A stretch of DNA of 33,372 bases from Methylotenera sp. (GTDB taxonomy: Bacteria; Pseudomonadota; Gammaproteobacteria; Burkholderiales; Methylophilaceae): contig JALRGX010000109.1 of the NCBI GenBank assembly GCA_023259635.1, positions 1-33,372 on the forward strand, given 5' to 3'. How positions within the stretch are numbered: position 1 is the first letter of the stretch; each line of letters opens with the position of its first letter. Below are positions 24,984 through 33,372 of the stretch, in pieces. The translations under genes and the position numbers were made by a program. The notes under the pieces were generated by a model that worked only from the letters and a program-made list of their open reading frames with translations, did no database searches and had not been told where the DNA came from.

Positions 24984-27900
24984 ATGAGTAAATTTTTTAT
25001 TACACGGCCTATATTTGCCAGTGTGTTGTCTATCATCATTGTGCTGGCCGGTTTGGCAGCTGCGTTGAAATTGCCAATCGCACAATACCCGCAGATTGCA
25101 CCGCCAACAGTGCTGATTACGGCAACTTATCCCGGTGCCAGTGCGGATACGCTTTCTAAAACAGTAGCGGCACCGATTGAAGAACAGTTGAGCGGTGTCG
25201 AGGGCCTGCTCTACTTTAATTCAAGTGCTGACTCCAGCGGTACGCTGACAATTACAGCAACTTTTGAGGTGGGCACTGAAATCAATCAGGCAACATTTAA
25301 CGTGAGTAATCGCGTAAATATTGCCTTGCCACGGCTGCCGGAAGAGGTGCGCCGCACCGGTGTAGTTGTTCAAAAACGATCCAACGACATCCTGCTGGTT
25401 GTCATGCTGACAGACAAGCAGAAGAAATATGATCCGTTATTTTTAAGTAATTACGGTACGCTTAATGTACTGGATGAATTAAAGCGCATTGAAGGTGTGG
25501 GTGATGCTGTAATCTTTGGTGCACAGGATTATTCAATGCGAATCTGGCTAAGGCCAGATCGCATGGCGCAGTTGGGTGTAACCACAACCGATATCGCCAA
25601 TGCGATTCGCACACAAAATGCACAATATGCGGCAGGTAAGATAGGGCAGGACCCATCACCTGCAGATCAGCAGCTGGTGTATACGGTGACGGCAAAAGGT
25701 CGACTGATTGACCCGGCAGAGTTCGGTAATATTATTATTCGGGCAGATGGACCTCGTGGTGTGCTTTATTTAAAAGATGTTGCACGTGTCGAATTGGGCT
25801 CACAGAGTTATAACGTCCACACTTTGCTGGATGGAAATCCTGGTGTCGGTATCCCAATTTTCCTGCAAACCGGTGCGAATGCGCTGGATACTGCCAATGC
25901 CGTAAAAGAAAAAATGGCTGAGTTGAAACAACGCTTTCCTGAAGGTGTGGATTGGGAAGTGCCATACGATACCAGCGATTTCGTGAAGGCCTCTATCGGT
26001 GAAGTAATGAAGACGCTGGCAGAAGCGATGGTGCTGGTTGTGCTGGTGGTATTCCTGTTCCTGCAAAGCTGGCGTGCTACGCTGATTCCATTAATCGCAG
26101 TTCCGATTTCACTGATCGGCACATTTGCGGGTTTGTGGATGTTCGGTTTCTCTATCAATACGCTGACCTTGTTTGCAATGGTGTTGGCCATCGGTATTGT
26201 GGTGGATGATGCGATTGTGGTGCTGGAAAACGTTGAACGGCTGATGGATGAAGAAAAACTGTCGCCAATCAGGGCTGCCGTAAAGTCGATGGAGCAGGTT
26301 TCTGCTGCGGTAGTGGCGATTGTGCTGGTGCTATGCGCGGTGTTTGTCCCGGTGGCGTTTTTGGGTGGTATTGCCGGTGAAATGTACCGCCAGTTTGCGG
26401 TAACGGTCGCGGTGGCGGTGGTGATTTCGGGGATTGTTGCGTTGACTTTAACACCGGCACTGTGTGCGGTGCTTTTAAAGTCCGGGCATTTGAAATCTTC
26501 TTTCTTTGTCAGATTCAATCATCGCTTTGAGCAATTTACGCATTTTTATACCAAGGTGGTGAATCTTACACTGCACCACAAGATTATCGGTACCGTAGTT
26601 TTTGCTGCAATTATCGGTTTGGTGGCAGTGCTGCTTAAAGTGATACCAGGCAGTTTTGTGCCGGCTGAAGATCAGGGTTATGTGATTTCCGCTGTCATTA
26701 TGCCGGATGGCGCAACACTGGCCCGTACCAGCAAAACGACTGAAAATGTGCGCTCTGCCATTGCCAAAGATCCTGCTGTAGCACATGAATTCGCAGTGAA
26801 CGGTTATGACCTGATTGGCGGCGGCAATAAAACCAGCGCGGCAACCATGTTTGTGAGGCTGACAGATTGGGGTGAGCGCAAAACAACGGCTGATGACATC
26901 GTTAAGAAGTTATTCGGTATCGGTATGCAGCAGCCTGATGGCATGGCTATTGCGTTTAACCCGCCTGCGATCCGTGGCTTGGGTAGCTCTGGCGGTTTTG
27001 AGTTGTATGTGCAGAGCCGTGGCGACTCTAATCCCGCAAAGCTTGCTGCCGTAGTGAATAACTTTATTGGAGCGTTAAAGAATGAGCCGCGTCTTACAGA
27101 CCTGAATACATTTTTCCGTCCGACTGTTCCGCAGTTGTTTGTTGAAGTGGATGAAGCCAAGGCAATTTCGCAGGGAGTACCAGTAGCAAGCATTTATGAC
27201 ACCCTGCAAAGCACGATGGGCTCATTGTATGTGAATGACTTTAATAAATCGGGCCGTACTTACCGGGTACAGTTGCAGGCTGAGGCGGAATATCGCATGA
27301 AGGCCGAGGATTTAGGCAAGGTTTATGTACGATCCAATAGTGGCCAGATGGTGCCTTTGTCCGCGCTGAGTAAAGTGACTTCTATTGTGGGTGCTGAACA
27401 GCTGGAGCGTTATAACGGCTTGCTGTCAGCCAAGATTCTGGGCAAAGGTGCGTCAGGAGTCAGCTCTGGTGATGCAATTAAAATCGTTGAAAAAGTTGCA
27501 GCAGCAAACCTGCCGGATGGTTACCAGGTTGCATGGACCGGTCAGGCTTATCAGGAAAAACGCACTGGTTCTGCAGCAGTATTTGCATTCGGTTTTGCCA
27601 TTATCATGGTGTTCCTGATTTTGGCAGCACAGTTCGAGACCTGGGCATTGCCGCTGGCGGTAATCATGGCGGTGCCATTTGCCCTGGCAGGTGCGCTGTT
27701 GTCAGTATTGGTGCGCGGCATGCCTAATGATATTTATTTCCAGATTGGCTTGATAACCTTGGTTGGACTTGCAGCCAAGAATGCGATTCTGATAGTGGAG
27801 TTTGCTAGCCAGAAAATGGAAGACGGCATGCCAATAGCCGAAGCGGCTTTGGAAGCGGCACGTATGCGTTTCAGGCCGATTGTCATGACTTCAATGGCAT

Positions 27901-28142
27901 TCGTGCTGGGTATTCTGCCGCTGGCGATTGCATCCGGAGCCGGCGCGGCGGCACGTCGCTCAATGGGTACCGGTGTGCTGGGCGGCATGTTGCTGGCCAC
28001 TTTTGTGGCAACAATATTCATTCCGTTGTTCTTTACATGGTTGAGTAATAAGAACGTACATAGAAAACATCATGAGTTGCCGCCTGAAGGTGCAGAATCT
28101 TCAACGGCTCCTACAGAAACAAATGAAAAGGGTGCAGTATGA
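24984..28142 (+). CDS. RND multidrug efflux pump, inner membrane transporter (AcrB/MexB type, HAE1)
   Basis: This 1052-residue proton-driven pump is full length for HAE1 transporters. The N terminus MSKFFITRPIFASVLSIIIV is typical. The proton-relay Asp pair D408-D409 is visible in TM4 (AIGIVVDDAIVVLENV), with the partner Lys in TM10 (GLAAKNAILIVEFA). Porter-domain sequence (NNFIGALKNEPRLTDLNT) indicates a hydrophobic-drug pump rather than a metal pump. It follows the adaptor by 58 bp and overlaps the channel gene by 4 bases. Confidence 0.96.
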   Translation: MSKFFITRPIFASVLSIIIVLAGLAAALKLPIAQYPQIAPPTVLITATYPGASADTLSKTVAAPIEEQLSGVEGLLYFNSSADSSGTLTITATFEVGTEINQATFNVSNRVNIALPRLPEEVRRTGVVVQKRSNDILLVVMLTDKQKKYDPLFLSNYGTLNVLDELKRIEGVGDAVIFGAQDYSMRIWLRPDRMAQLGVTTTDIANAIRTQNAQYAAGKIGQDPSPADQQLVYTVTAKGRLIDPAEFGNIIIRADGPRGVLYLKDVARVELGSQSYNVHTLLDGNPGVGIPIFLQTGANALDTANAVKEKMAELKQRFPEGVDWEVPYDTSDFVKASIGEVMKTLAEAMVLVVLVVFLFLQSWRATLIPLIAVPISLIGTFAGLWMFGFSINTLTLFAMVLAIGIVVDDAIVVLENVERLMDEEKLSPIRAAVKSMEQVSAAVVAIVLVLCAVFVPVAFLGGIAGEMYRQFAVTVAVAVVISGIVALTLTPALCAVLLKSGHLKSSFFVRFNHRFEQFTHFYTKVVNLTLHHKIIGTVVFAAIIGLVAVLLKVIPGSFVPAEDQGYVISAVIMPDGATLARTSKTTENVRSAIAKDPAVAHEFAVNGYDLIGGGNKTSAATMFVRLTDWGERKTTADDIVKKLFGIGMQQPDGMAIAFNPPAIRGLGSSGGFELYVQSRGDSNPAKLAAVVNNFIGALKNEPRLTDLNTFFRPTVPQLFVEVDEAKAISQGVPVASIYDTLQSTMGSLYVNDFNKSGRTYRVQLQAEAEYRMKAEDLGKVYVRSNSGQMVPLSALSKVTSIVGAEQLERYNGLLSAKILGKGASGVSSGDAIKIVEKVAAANLPDGYQVAWTGQAYQEKRTGSAAVFAFGFAIIMVFLILAAQFETWALPLAVIMAVPFALAGALLSVLVRGMPNDIYFQIGLITLVGLAAKNAILIVEFASQKMEDGMPIAEAALEAARMRFRPIVMTSMAFVLGILPLAIASGAGAAARRSMGTGVLGGMLLATFVATIFIPLFFTWLSNKNVHRKHHELPPEGAESSTAPTETNEKGAV

Positions 28143-29581
28143 TGCAGTATCGGAATCTTAATGCTATCAAGCCGGTTTATATCGTTGTGGCTGCAATGTT
28201 CCTGTCAGGTTGCCAGTCAATCTGGCCGGATTATCAGCGCCCAGAAGTGAATGTGCCGGCACAATATGTTGAAGCGGGTCAGCAAGATGCCGCTGAAACT
28301 AGCGTGGCAAATAACTGGTGGACTTTCTATCAGGATCAGGTTCTAAATGAATTGGTTGAAAAAGCACGGCAGAATAATAAAGACATCAAGCTTGCGGTTG
28401 CCAGAATTGAAGAAGCGGATGCTGCTATGCGTGAAGTTGGTGCTTTTTTATTACCGCAGATTGACCTTAACGCCGGGGCTAAACGTTCCCGTGTGACTGA
28501 AGCAGGCGCTAATCAGCAAGTTTTTAATAATCCGCGGAATAATTACAACGTACAGTTGGGCACGACCTTTGAGCTGGATTTCTGGGGTAAATTACGTCGT
28601 GCAAAAGAAGCGGCAAGGGCGCAGGCTTTATCCAGCCGCTATGCTAAAGACACGGTGGCTTTATCATTAGCTGGTCTGGTGGCCAGTAATTATTTAACCT
28701 TGCGCAGCCTGGAATCGCAGATTGCAATCGCTGAAGATAACCTTAAAAGCCGCGATGAAAGCCTGGCGCTTACTAAACGCCGTTTAGAGGGTGGTGTTTC
28801 ATCGGCATTGGATGTGTATCAAGCGCAGGTGGCAAGTGCTAATTTAAGCGCGCAGATCGCTGATTTGAGGCGTTTGAAATCGTTAAGTCTGCATCAGTTA
28901 GCTGTGTTGACCGGTGACCTTGATCTGATGGTAACCGGCTTGAACGCACCCCAAGCAGATATTAATGCTTTACCGCTTCCTCCGGTACCGCCGGCAGGTT
29001 TGCCTTCTGCCTTGCTGGAAGCGCGCCCTGATGTAAGGCAGGCGGAAGAGCAGATGATTGCAGCTGATGCTAATATTGGCGTGGCAAAAGCTGCTTTGTA
29101 TCCAACGATATCACTGACTGCTAATCTGGGCGGCGAAAGCATGGAGCTGGGCGATGTGTTGAAATCAGCCGCACGTATCTGGACCGGTGGTGTCTCGCTT
29201 TATCTTCCGATTTTTGATGCAGGCAAGCTTGATGCAAAGGTGGATCAGGCAAGCGCGAGACAGAAGCAGGCGCTGGCGAATTATGAAGGATCGATTCAAA
29301 GTGCATTTAGAGAAGTGAATGATGCGCTGGTAAGTCTGCGTCAATACACTGAGCGTGAGCAGGCTTTATTGCTTAGCCAGCAAGCAGCTAAAAAAGCTTT
29401 GGAATTATCTGAAAACCGTTATCAGTCAGGGTATTCGTCTTATATTGATGTGCTGGATGCACAGCGTGCGTATAACGACTCAGGATTGGCGTTTGTGCAA
29501 AGTCGCCAGGCGCGATTGATTGCGAGTGTTGATTTATTCAAGGCGTTGGGCGGTGGCTGGAGTGTCTCAGAAGAAAAGTGA
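28139..29581 (+). CDS. RND efflux outer membrane channel lipoprotein (NodT/OprM type)
   Basis: This 480-residue TolC-like factor has a lipobox L-S-G-C with C25 and an N terminus WPDYQRPEVNVP, typical of OprM/CusC-class lipoproteins. Two OEP repeats are visible (from VEKARQNNKDIKLAVARIEE and ALLEARPDVRQAEEQMIAAD), with a SLYLPIFDAGKLDAKVDQA turn. The start overlaps the pump stop as ATGA. Completing the tripartite pump in one operon means no external TolC is needed. Confidence 0.94.
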   Translation: MMQYRNLNAIKPVYIVVAAMFLSGCQSIWPDYQRPEVNVPAQYVEAGQQDAAETSVANNWWTFYQDQVLNELVEKARQNNKDIKLAVARIEEADAAMREVGAFLLPQIDLNAGAKRSRVTEAGANQQVFNNPRNNYNVQLGTTFELDFWGKLRRAKEAARAQALSSRYAKDTVALSLAGLVASNYLTLRSLESQIAIAEDNLKSRDESLALTKRRLEGGVSSALDVYQAQVASANLSAQIADLRRLKSLSLHQLAVLTGDLDLMVTGLNAPQADINALPLPPVPPAGLPSALLEARPDVRQAEEQMIAADANIGVAKAALYPTISLTANLGGESMELGDVLKSAARIWTGGVSLYLPIFDAGKLDAKVDQASARQKQALANYEGSIQSAFREVNDALVSLRQYTEREQALLLSQQAAKKALELSENRYQSGYSSYIDVLDAQRAYNDSGLAFVQSRQARLIASVDLFKALGGGWSVSEEK

Positions 29582-29625
29582 TTCTTGATCATGTGCCGCT
29601 TAGGTATGGTTGGGTTTATTACTTG

Positions 29626-30603
29626 CTATTGCGATGGTGTTTCAAGCGGCGTGCCTGAATGGTGCTGCCGCCTGCGGTCATCCCGTGACCATTCGCTTTT
29701 GAGCATTTTAAGTGTTTCCAGCGCATGTTTATTGGTGCTCAATGTTCTCATCTGGGGCTGTTTGGGACGGATGTTGTATTCAAGTAATTGTATGCATAGC
29801 TCTATTTTTGAATTCACTTCATCCAGACACCAGTAGCGGCAGGTGTCAGTTGGTTTGAAATTACTGATGCGTCGAGCTGGCTTGTTATGGATGGTGTCGA
29901 TATAAAACAGGTGTTGTTCGGCATCATAACTGGCATCAATAGATGTTTTAGAAGTCCAGGCTGTGAGCAGTTGGCTGCTAAGTTCAATTTGTTGCGGCTT
30001 GAGACTGGTATTTTCCAGAGTCCCTAGCATGCAGGCAAGAATATAAGCGCTGGATAATGAGATGGGCTCCTGGCCGGAATAGGACTGTATCTTTGCAGTT
30101 AAAAGCGAGACTTTCTCTGCTATTTTAAAAATGTTCGATATTTGATGCCAGAATCTTGGCGGCATATCCTGATCGTTATAATGCTGCCATTTGATCATCT
30201 GAATGGCATTTCTCAAGGCACGCGCAAGCATGATATGCAGTGTGCGCAGATCTGATTGCTTGCTGTATTCACACAACCCGGAATAAATTAAAAATAATTG
30301 TCGGTGATATGAGAAAGCAGTATTTGAGATGCGCGACCTGAATTCTTCATTGATATTTTCAATATGAATAAAATTCTGTGTAATTCTTTCGACAATGCTG
30401 TGCATTTCTTCGTCGATAGAAAATAATGCTTCTATGTCCGGCTTGTTCAGGAATGTATTTTTCTTAAAATCCTGCATTATTTTTGTGATGGCAAATTCAA
30501 TGGCCGAAATGTCATCCTTCTTGCACAAATCAGCAATCCAGGCTGCTGATTGGGAGCTGCTGGATTTTTGATTATGATTGAAAATTTTGTGCAAAATGTT
30601 CAT
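29626..30603 (-). CDS. Hypothetical 325-residue cytoplasmic protein
   Basis: I cannot assign a function. The protein is largely alpha-helical by composition, without a signal peptide or transmembrane segment. It opens with MNILHKIFNHNQKSSSSQSA, then AAWIADLCKKDDISAIEFAI, and ends in a basic, His/Arg-rich tail (SRDDRRRQHHSG). The pattern of a 'sum of small paired helices' at the N terminus resembles betaproteobacterial proteins sometimes attached to PilZ domains, but no PilZ motif (RxxxR...DxSxxG) is visible, so this is only a weak resemblance. It is convergent with the efflux operon (44 bp gap). Confidence 0.7.
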   Translation of the reverse strand: MNILHKIFNHNQKSSSSQSAAWIADLCKKDDISAIEFAITKIMQDFKKNTFLNKPDIEALFSIDEEMHSIVERITQNFIHIENINEEFRSRISNTAFSYHRQLFLIYSGLCEYSKQSDLRTLHIMLARALRNAIQMIKWQHYNDQDMPPRFWHQISNIFKIAEKVSLLTAKIQSYSGQEPISLSSAYILACMLGTLENTSLKPQQIELSSQLLTAWTSKTSIDASYDAEQHLFYIDTIHNKPARRISNFKPTDTCRYWCLDEVNSKIELCIQLLEYNIRPKQPQMRTLSTNKHALETLKMLKSEWSRDDRRRQHHSGTPLETPSQ

Positions 30604-30658
30604 TGGCTATTTAAATTGCCTGATATAGATAAGTTAATCAGGCAATTTATATGCCAAA

Positions 30659-31000
30659 TTGCCCCGGTGTTTGTTAAATGCAGATAATCTGATTTGCTGT
30701 TGTTTAACTTGTTTTATCTCACGAGCGTTGAAGACTCAATATAGGGTGGGTATTGCAACAGACGCTGCGGTAGCAGAATCATTTGCAGATTTGTTGGCGC
30801 GGGTCAAATCAAGCGCAGGGGCATTGCATCTGGAGGGAAGTGCCGGTACCTATATTGCGCTTTTGGGTAGGATGGTTGCAGCCACGGCAGTTGTGCAAGA
30901 AAAGTTTCATGAAGGCGATTTAAAAGCCGCACGTGAGGTGGAGATCAGATTGACTTGTCAAGCTGGGGCTTTGATGTTGGTGTTAACGTTATTCTGCTAA
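30659..31000 (+). CDS. Doubtful small ORF between the hypothetical gene and gltX
   Basis: The open frame runs from a TTG at 30659 (113 residues). The part after about residue 30 looks like protein (TDAAVAESFADLLARVKSSA then VVQEKFHEGDLKAAREVE), Ala-rich and helical, while the first 25-30 residues look like noise (LICCCLTCF). A GTG at 30746 would start at the protein-like part (84 residues), but no ribosome-binding site is convincing. It could be a real small protein, or the remnant of a decayed gene. Confidence 0.35.
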   Translation: MPRCLLNADNLICCCLTCFISRALKTQYRVGIATDAAVAESFADLLARVKSSAGALHLEGSAGTYIALLGRMVAATAVVQEKFHEGDLKAAREVEIRLTCQAGALMLVLTLFC

Positions 31001-31022
31001 TGCCGGCTGTGGCGCCGACGCT

Positions 31023-31051
31023 TTTACAGTCTGGCAATCAATTGCTTATAA
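31023..31051 (+). promoter_or_regulatory. Candidate gltX promoter
   Basis: TTTACA (31023-31028) and TTATAA (31046-31051) are separated by 17 bp and lie about 60 bp before the preferred gltX start. Each box has one mismatch from the sigma-70 consensus (TTGACA, TATAAT region), so this is plausible but unproven. Confidence 0.4.
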
Positions 31052-31109
31052 AGTAAATACGCTGGCATGTTAAAATGTTATCTTTATGGTTATATACATT
31101 TCATCAAAC

Positions 31110-32501
31110 ATGACTGTTCGTACACGTTTTGCTCCTAGCCCAACCGGCTTTCTTCACATTGGCGGTGCCCGTACCGCGTTATTCTCCTGGGCTTTTGCTA
31201 AAAAGCATGGTGGAAAATTTATTTTGCGCATTGAAGATACTGATGTGGCGCGGAGCACAACTGAGGCTGTGCAGGCGATATTGGATGGTATGAACTGGCT
31301 GGGGCTGGATTACGATGAAGGTCCTTTTTACCAGATGCAGCGTATGGATCGCTATAAGGAAGTGATTCAGAAAATGTTGCAGGAAGGTTCTGCTTATTAC
31401 TGTTACTCTACCAGGGAAGAGCTGGATGCTTTACGTGAAAGCCAGATGCAACAGGGTTTAAAACCTCGTTATGATGGTCGCTGGCGTCCGGAAGAAGGTA
31501 AGGTGCTGCCTGAGCCGCCTTCAGGTATCCCACCGGTAATTCGTTTCAAAAATCCCAAAGATGGAAATGTGGTTTGGAATGATCTCGTAAAAGGCGAGAT
31601 CAGCATTGCCAATCAGGAGTTGGATGACCTGATTATCGCGCGTGCAGACGGAACTCCTACCTATAATTTTTGTGTAGTCGTAGATGACTGGGAAATGGGT
31701 ATCACACAAGTGATCAGGGGTGATGATCATGTCAATAATACGCCACGCCAGATCAATATGCTGAAGGCGCTTGGTGCGACTGTTCCGCAATATGCGCACT
31801 TGTCGATGATATTGGGCGATGATGGCCAGAAGCTATCTAAGCGCCACGGCGCCGTGAGTGTGATGCAATATGATGAAGATGGCTACCTGCCTGAGGCAGT
31901 ACTGAACTATCTGGCGCGCTTGGGCTGGAGTCATGGCGATGATGAAATATTCAGCATGCAGCAGTTCTGTGAGTGGTTTGACCTGGACCACATTACGCCA
32001 TCAGCTGCGCAATTTAATACCGAAAAGCTGAAATGGTTGAATGCGCATTATATTAAATTGGCAGATCGGGATTATCTGGTAAAAGATATTACCGGACGCC
32101 TGGCTCAGTTAAACGTTTCTGTCAGCGCCCAGCCTGATCTGGTGGCGGTAATTGATTTGTATAAAGAACGTACCAATACACTCAATGAGTTGGCTGAAAG
32201 CATCGTTTATTTTTACCGTAAGCCATCCATAGATCATGTGGCAGCTGAAAAACACCTGGTTGCGGATATTAAGCCGGCGCTGGAAAATCTCACTGAGCTA
32301 TTGCGCACAGTAGATTGGAATGCAGAGGCAATTCATCATGCAATTAATGAAGTGGTGACGAAGTTCCAGCTGAAATTCCCCAAGGTGGCAATGCCGCTGC
32401 GTGTGCTTTTGACTGGTATTGCACAGTCACCAAGCATTGATCAGGTGATGGTTTTACTGGGGCGGTGCGAGGTTTTGGCCAGAATTGCCGAATTTAAATA
32501 G
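31110..32501 (+). CDS. gltX: Glutamyl-tRNA synthetase
   Basis: This class I synthetase charges tRNA-Glu. The ATG at 31110 is chosen because [20 protein letters not shown] matches the family N terminus; the frame extends to an ATG at 31086 that adds only MVIYISSN. Visible motifs are HIGG (from the HIGH motif) and KLSKR (KMSKS), plus [13 protein letters not shown]. The length of 463 residues is normal. No Shine-Dalgarno sequence is evident at either start. In this window it is the upstream neighbour of hfq. Confidence 0.96.
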   Translation: MTVRTRFAPSPTGFLHIGGARTALFSWAFAKKHGGKFILRIEDTDVARSTTEAVQAILDGMNWLGLDYDEGPFYQMQRMDRYKEVIQKMLQEGSAYYCYSTREELDALRESQMQQGLKPRYDGRWRPEEGKVLPEPPSGIPPVIRFKNPKDGNVVWNDLVKGEISIANQELDDLIIARADGTPTYNFCVVVDDWEMGITQVIRGDDHVNNTPRQINMLKALGATVPQYAHLSMILGDDGQKLSKRHGAVSVMQYDEDGYLPEAVLNYLARLGWSHGDDEIFSMQQFCEWFDLDHITPSAAQFNTEKLKWLNAHYIKLADRDYLVKDITGRLAQLNVSVSAQPDLVAVIDLYKERTNTLNELAESIVYFYRKPSIDHVAAEKHLVADIKPALENLTELLRTVDWNAEAIHHAINEVVTKFQLKFPKVAMPLRVLLTGIAQSPSIDQVMVLLGRCEVLARIAEFK

Positions 32502-32646
32502 TTAATTTCGGTAAAAATGGAACGAATTAAGTTGTGCTTGCTCTCAACCAGAGTAAGATTGCTATGTTTGCAAATATGGCAAATTTATTAAATTAGAAAT
32601 ACTTAAAGTACTAAATTTTATTTAACTCCAAACAATAGGAGAAATC

Positions 32647-32883
32647 ATGAATCAAAAAGGGCAAATGTTACAAGACCCATTCCTTAACGCTTTACGTAAA
32701 GAGCACGTCGCTGTATCTATCTATCTCGTTAACGGCATTAAACTTCAAGGTCAAGTCGACTCATTTGATCAGTATGTAATTTTGCTCAAAAATACTGTGA
32801 CTCAAATGGTATACAAGCATGCCATTTCTACCATCGTTCCTGCGCGTGCAGTAAGTATCGGTTTGTCGGAAGGTGATAATTAA
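32647..32883 (+). CDS. hfq: RNA chaperone Hfq
   Basis: This 78-residue Sm-like protein forms a hexamer that pairs small RNAs with mRNAs. Sm1 is visible as [20 protein letters not shown] and the diagnostic Sm2 as YKHAIST. A strong AGGAGA (32637-32642) precedes the ATG. The 145 bp after gltX is A/T-rich and probably holds its promoter, but no clear boxes stand out. It is followed 3 bases later by hflX, the usual order. Confidence 0.98.
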   Translation: MNQKGQMLQDPFLNALRKEHVAVSIYLVNGIKLQGQVDSFDQYVILLKNTVTQMVYKHAISTIVPARAVSIGLSEGDN

Positions 32884-32886
32884 GCA

Positions 32887-33372
32887 TTGAAAGATTTGTT
32901 TGAAAGGCCAAGTGGCGGCGAGTCTGCCATTTTGGTAAGTGTGGATTTTGGTGAAAGTGATTATCAGGAAAGTCTTGAGGAGCTTCGTCAGCTGAGTCTG
33001 AGTGCAGGTCTGTTAGTGCAGGGTACAGTTGAAGGTAAGCGCTCGGTCCCGGACGCCAAGCTTTTTATCGGTAGCGGTAAGGCTGATGAGTTGCTGCAGA
33101 TGATGCAGGCAACCGAATCCAATGTTGTCGTATTTAATCACGACCTTACGCCATCACAGCAGCGGAACCTGGAACGTTTCCTGCAGGCGCGTGTTGTAGA
33201 TAGAACCGGTTTGATACTGGACATTTTCAGTCAGCGTGCACAAACACATGAGGGTAAGCTGCAAGTCGAGCTGGCCCAGTTAGAGCATCTATCTACGCGT
33301 CTGGTTCGTGGCTGGACTCATCTGGAACGTCAAAAAGGCGGTATCGGTGTGCGTGGCGGCCCTGGTGAAACG
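32887..33372 (+). CDS. hflX: GTPase HflX, C terminus cut by window edge
   Basis: From a TTG at 32887, 3 bases after the hfq stop, the frame stays open to the window end (162 codons, of about 370-440 normally). The start is supported by AGGTG at 32871-32875 and by the N terminus MKDLFERPSGGESAILVSVD, typical of betaproteobacterial HflX. The HflX N-terminal domain is seen in KLFIGSGKADELLQM and VVFNHDLTPSQQRNLE, then VVDRTGLILDIFSQRAQTHE and GVRGGPGE at the edge. The G-domain lies beyond the window. The protein rescues or splits stalled ribosomes. Confidence 0.95.
   Translation, partial: MKDLFERPSGGESAILVSVDFGESDYQESLEELRQLSLSAGLLVQGTVEGKRSVPDAKLFIGSGKADELLQMMQATESNVVVFNHDLTPSQQRNLERFLQARVVDRTGLILDIFSQRAQTHEGKLQVELAQLEHLSTRLVRGWTHLERQKGGIGVRGGPGET

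Noticed and set aside
25808-26518. Minus-strand open frame of 236 codons inside the pump gene
   Set aside because: Low-complexity Thr/Ser/Ile-rich product antisense to a conserved transporter; typical shadow of a hydrophobic gene.
31086-31109. Upstream ATG as the gltX start
   Set aside because: It adds eight residues absent from the family and has no better ribosome-binding site.
1-33372. tRNA or rRNA genes, riboswitches, integrase or phage genes
   Set aside because: I scanned the gaps between genes by eye and saw no tRNA-like cloverleaf, conserved riboswitch core or mobile-element gene; a covariance-model scan was not possible.

Overview
The window is a chromosomal segment of what looks like a methylotrophic betaproteobacterium, most likely Methylophilaceae (Methylotenera, Methylobacillus or Methylovorus type). 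Two observations point there. The left edge holds fhcB-fhcA, subunits of the formyltransferase/hydrolase complex of tetrahydromethanopterin-linked C1 oxidation. The rest carries betaproteobacterial housekeeping gene order. Taxonomy is inferred from gene content and protein similarity by eye; no search was run.

Layout. (1) Bases 1-2447, minus strand: fhcB and the first ~389 codons of fhcA, overlapping by 4 bases. (2) 2448-2732: a 147-bp MITE-like element with perfect 17-bp terminal inverted repeats. (3) 2733-13855, plus strand: ndk, rlmN, pilW/pilF, rodZ, ispG, hisS, two oligopeptide-type ABC ATPases, yfgM, bamB, der. This is the conserved translation, isoprenoid and envelope cluster, with the ABC pair inserted between hisS and yfgM. 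(4) 13856-15273: palindromic repeats, a small membrane protein and bamD (minus). (5) rluD (plus), then a minus-strand accessory island (SpoIIAA-like protein, SGNH hydrolase, NTF2/SnoaL-like pseudogene with two in-frame stops) separating rluD from pgeF. (6) pgeF, a ZIP metal transporter, a small membrane protein (minus), rimO, a bacteriohemerythrin and a convergent small hypothetical gene. (7) A TetR/AcrR-family repressor (minus) divergent from a complete tripartite RND efflux operon (acrA-acrB-oprM type). The efflux promoter lies inside a 49-bp dyad-symmetric operator. (8) An unknown 325-aa protein (minus), a doubtful small ORF, gltX, hfq and the 5' part of hflX.

The canonical betaproteobacterial run der-hfq-hflX is split here by about 18.8 kb carrying the bamD/rluD/pgeF, rimO, efflux and gltX genes. 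Two families of small dispersed palindromic elements sit at or near many of the junctions.

I did not find a clearly new multi-gene defence or metabolic system. The most promising items are the efflux operator architecture, the repeat families and their positions, the tandem 20-bp repeat upstream of the ZIP gene, the unusually short Ndk C terminus beside a repeat hairpin, and the decaying island between rluD and pgeF.
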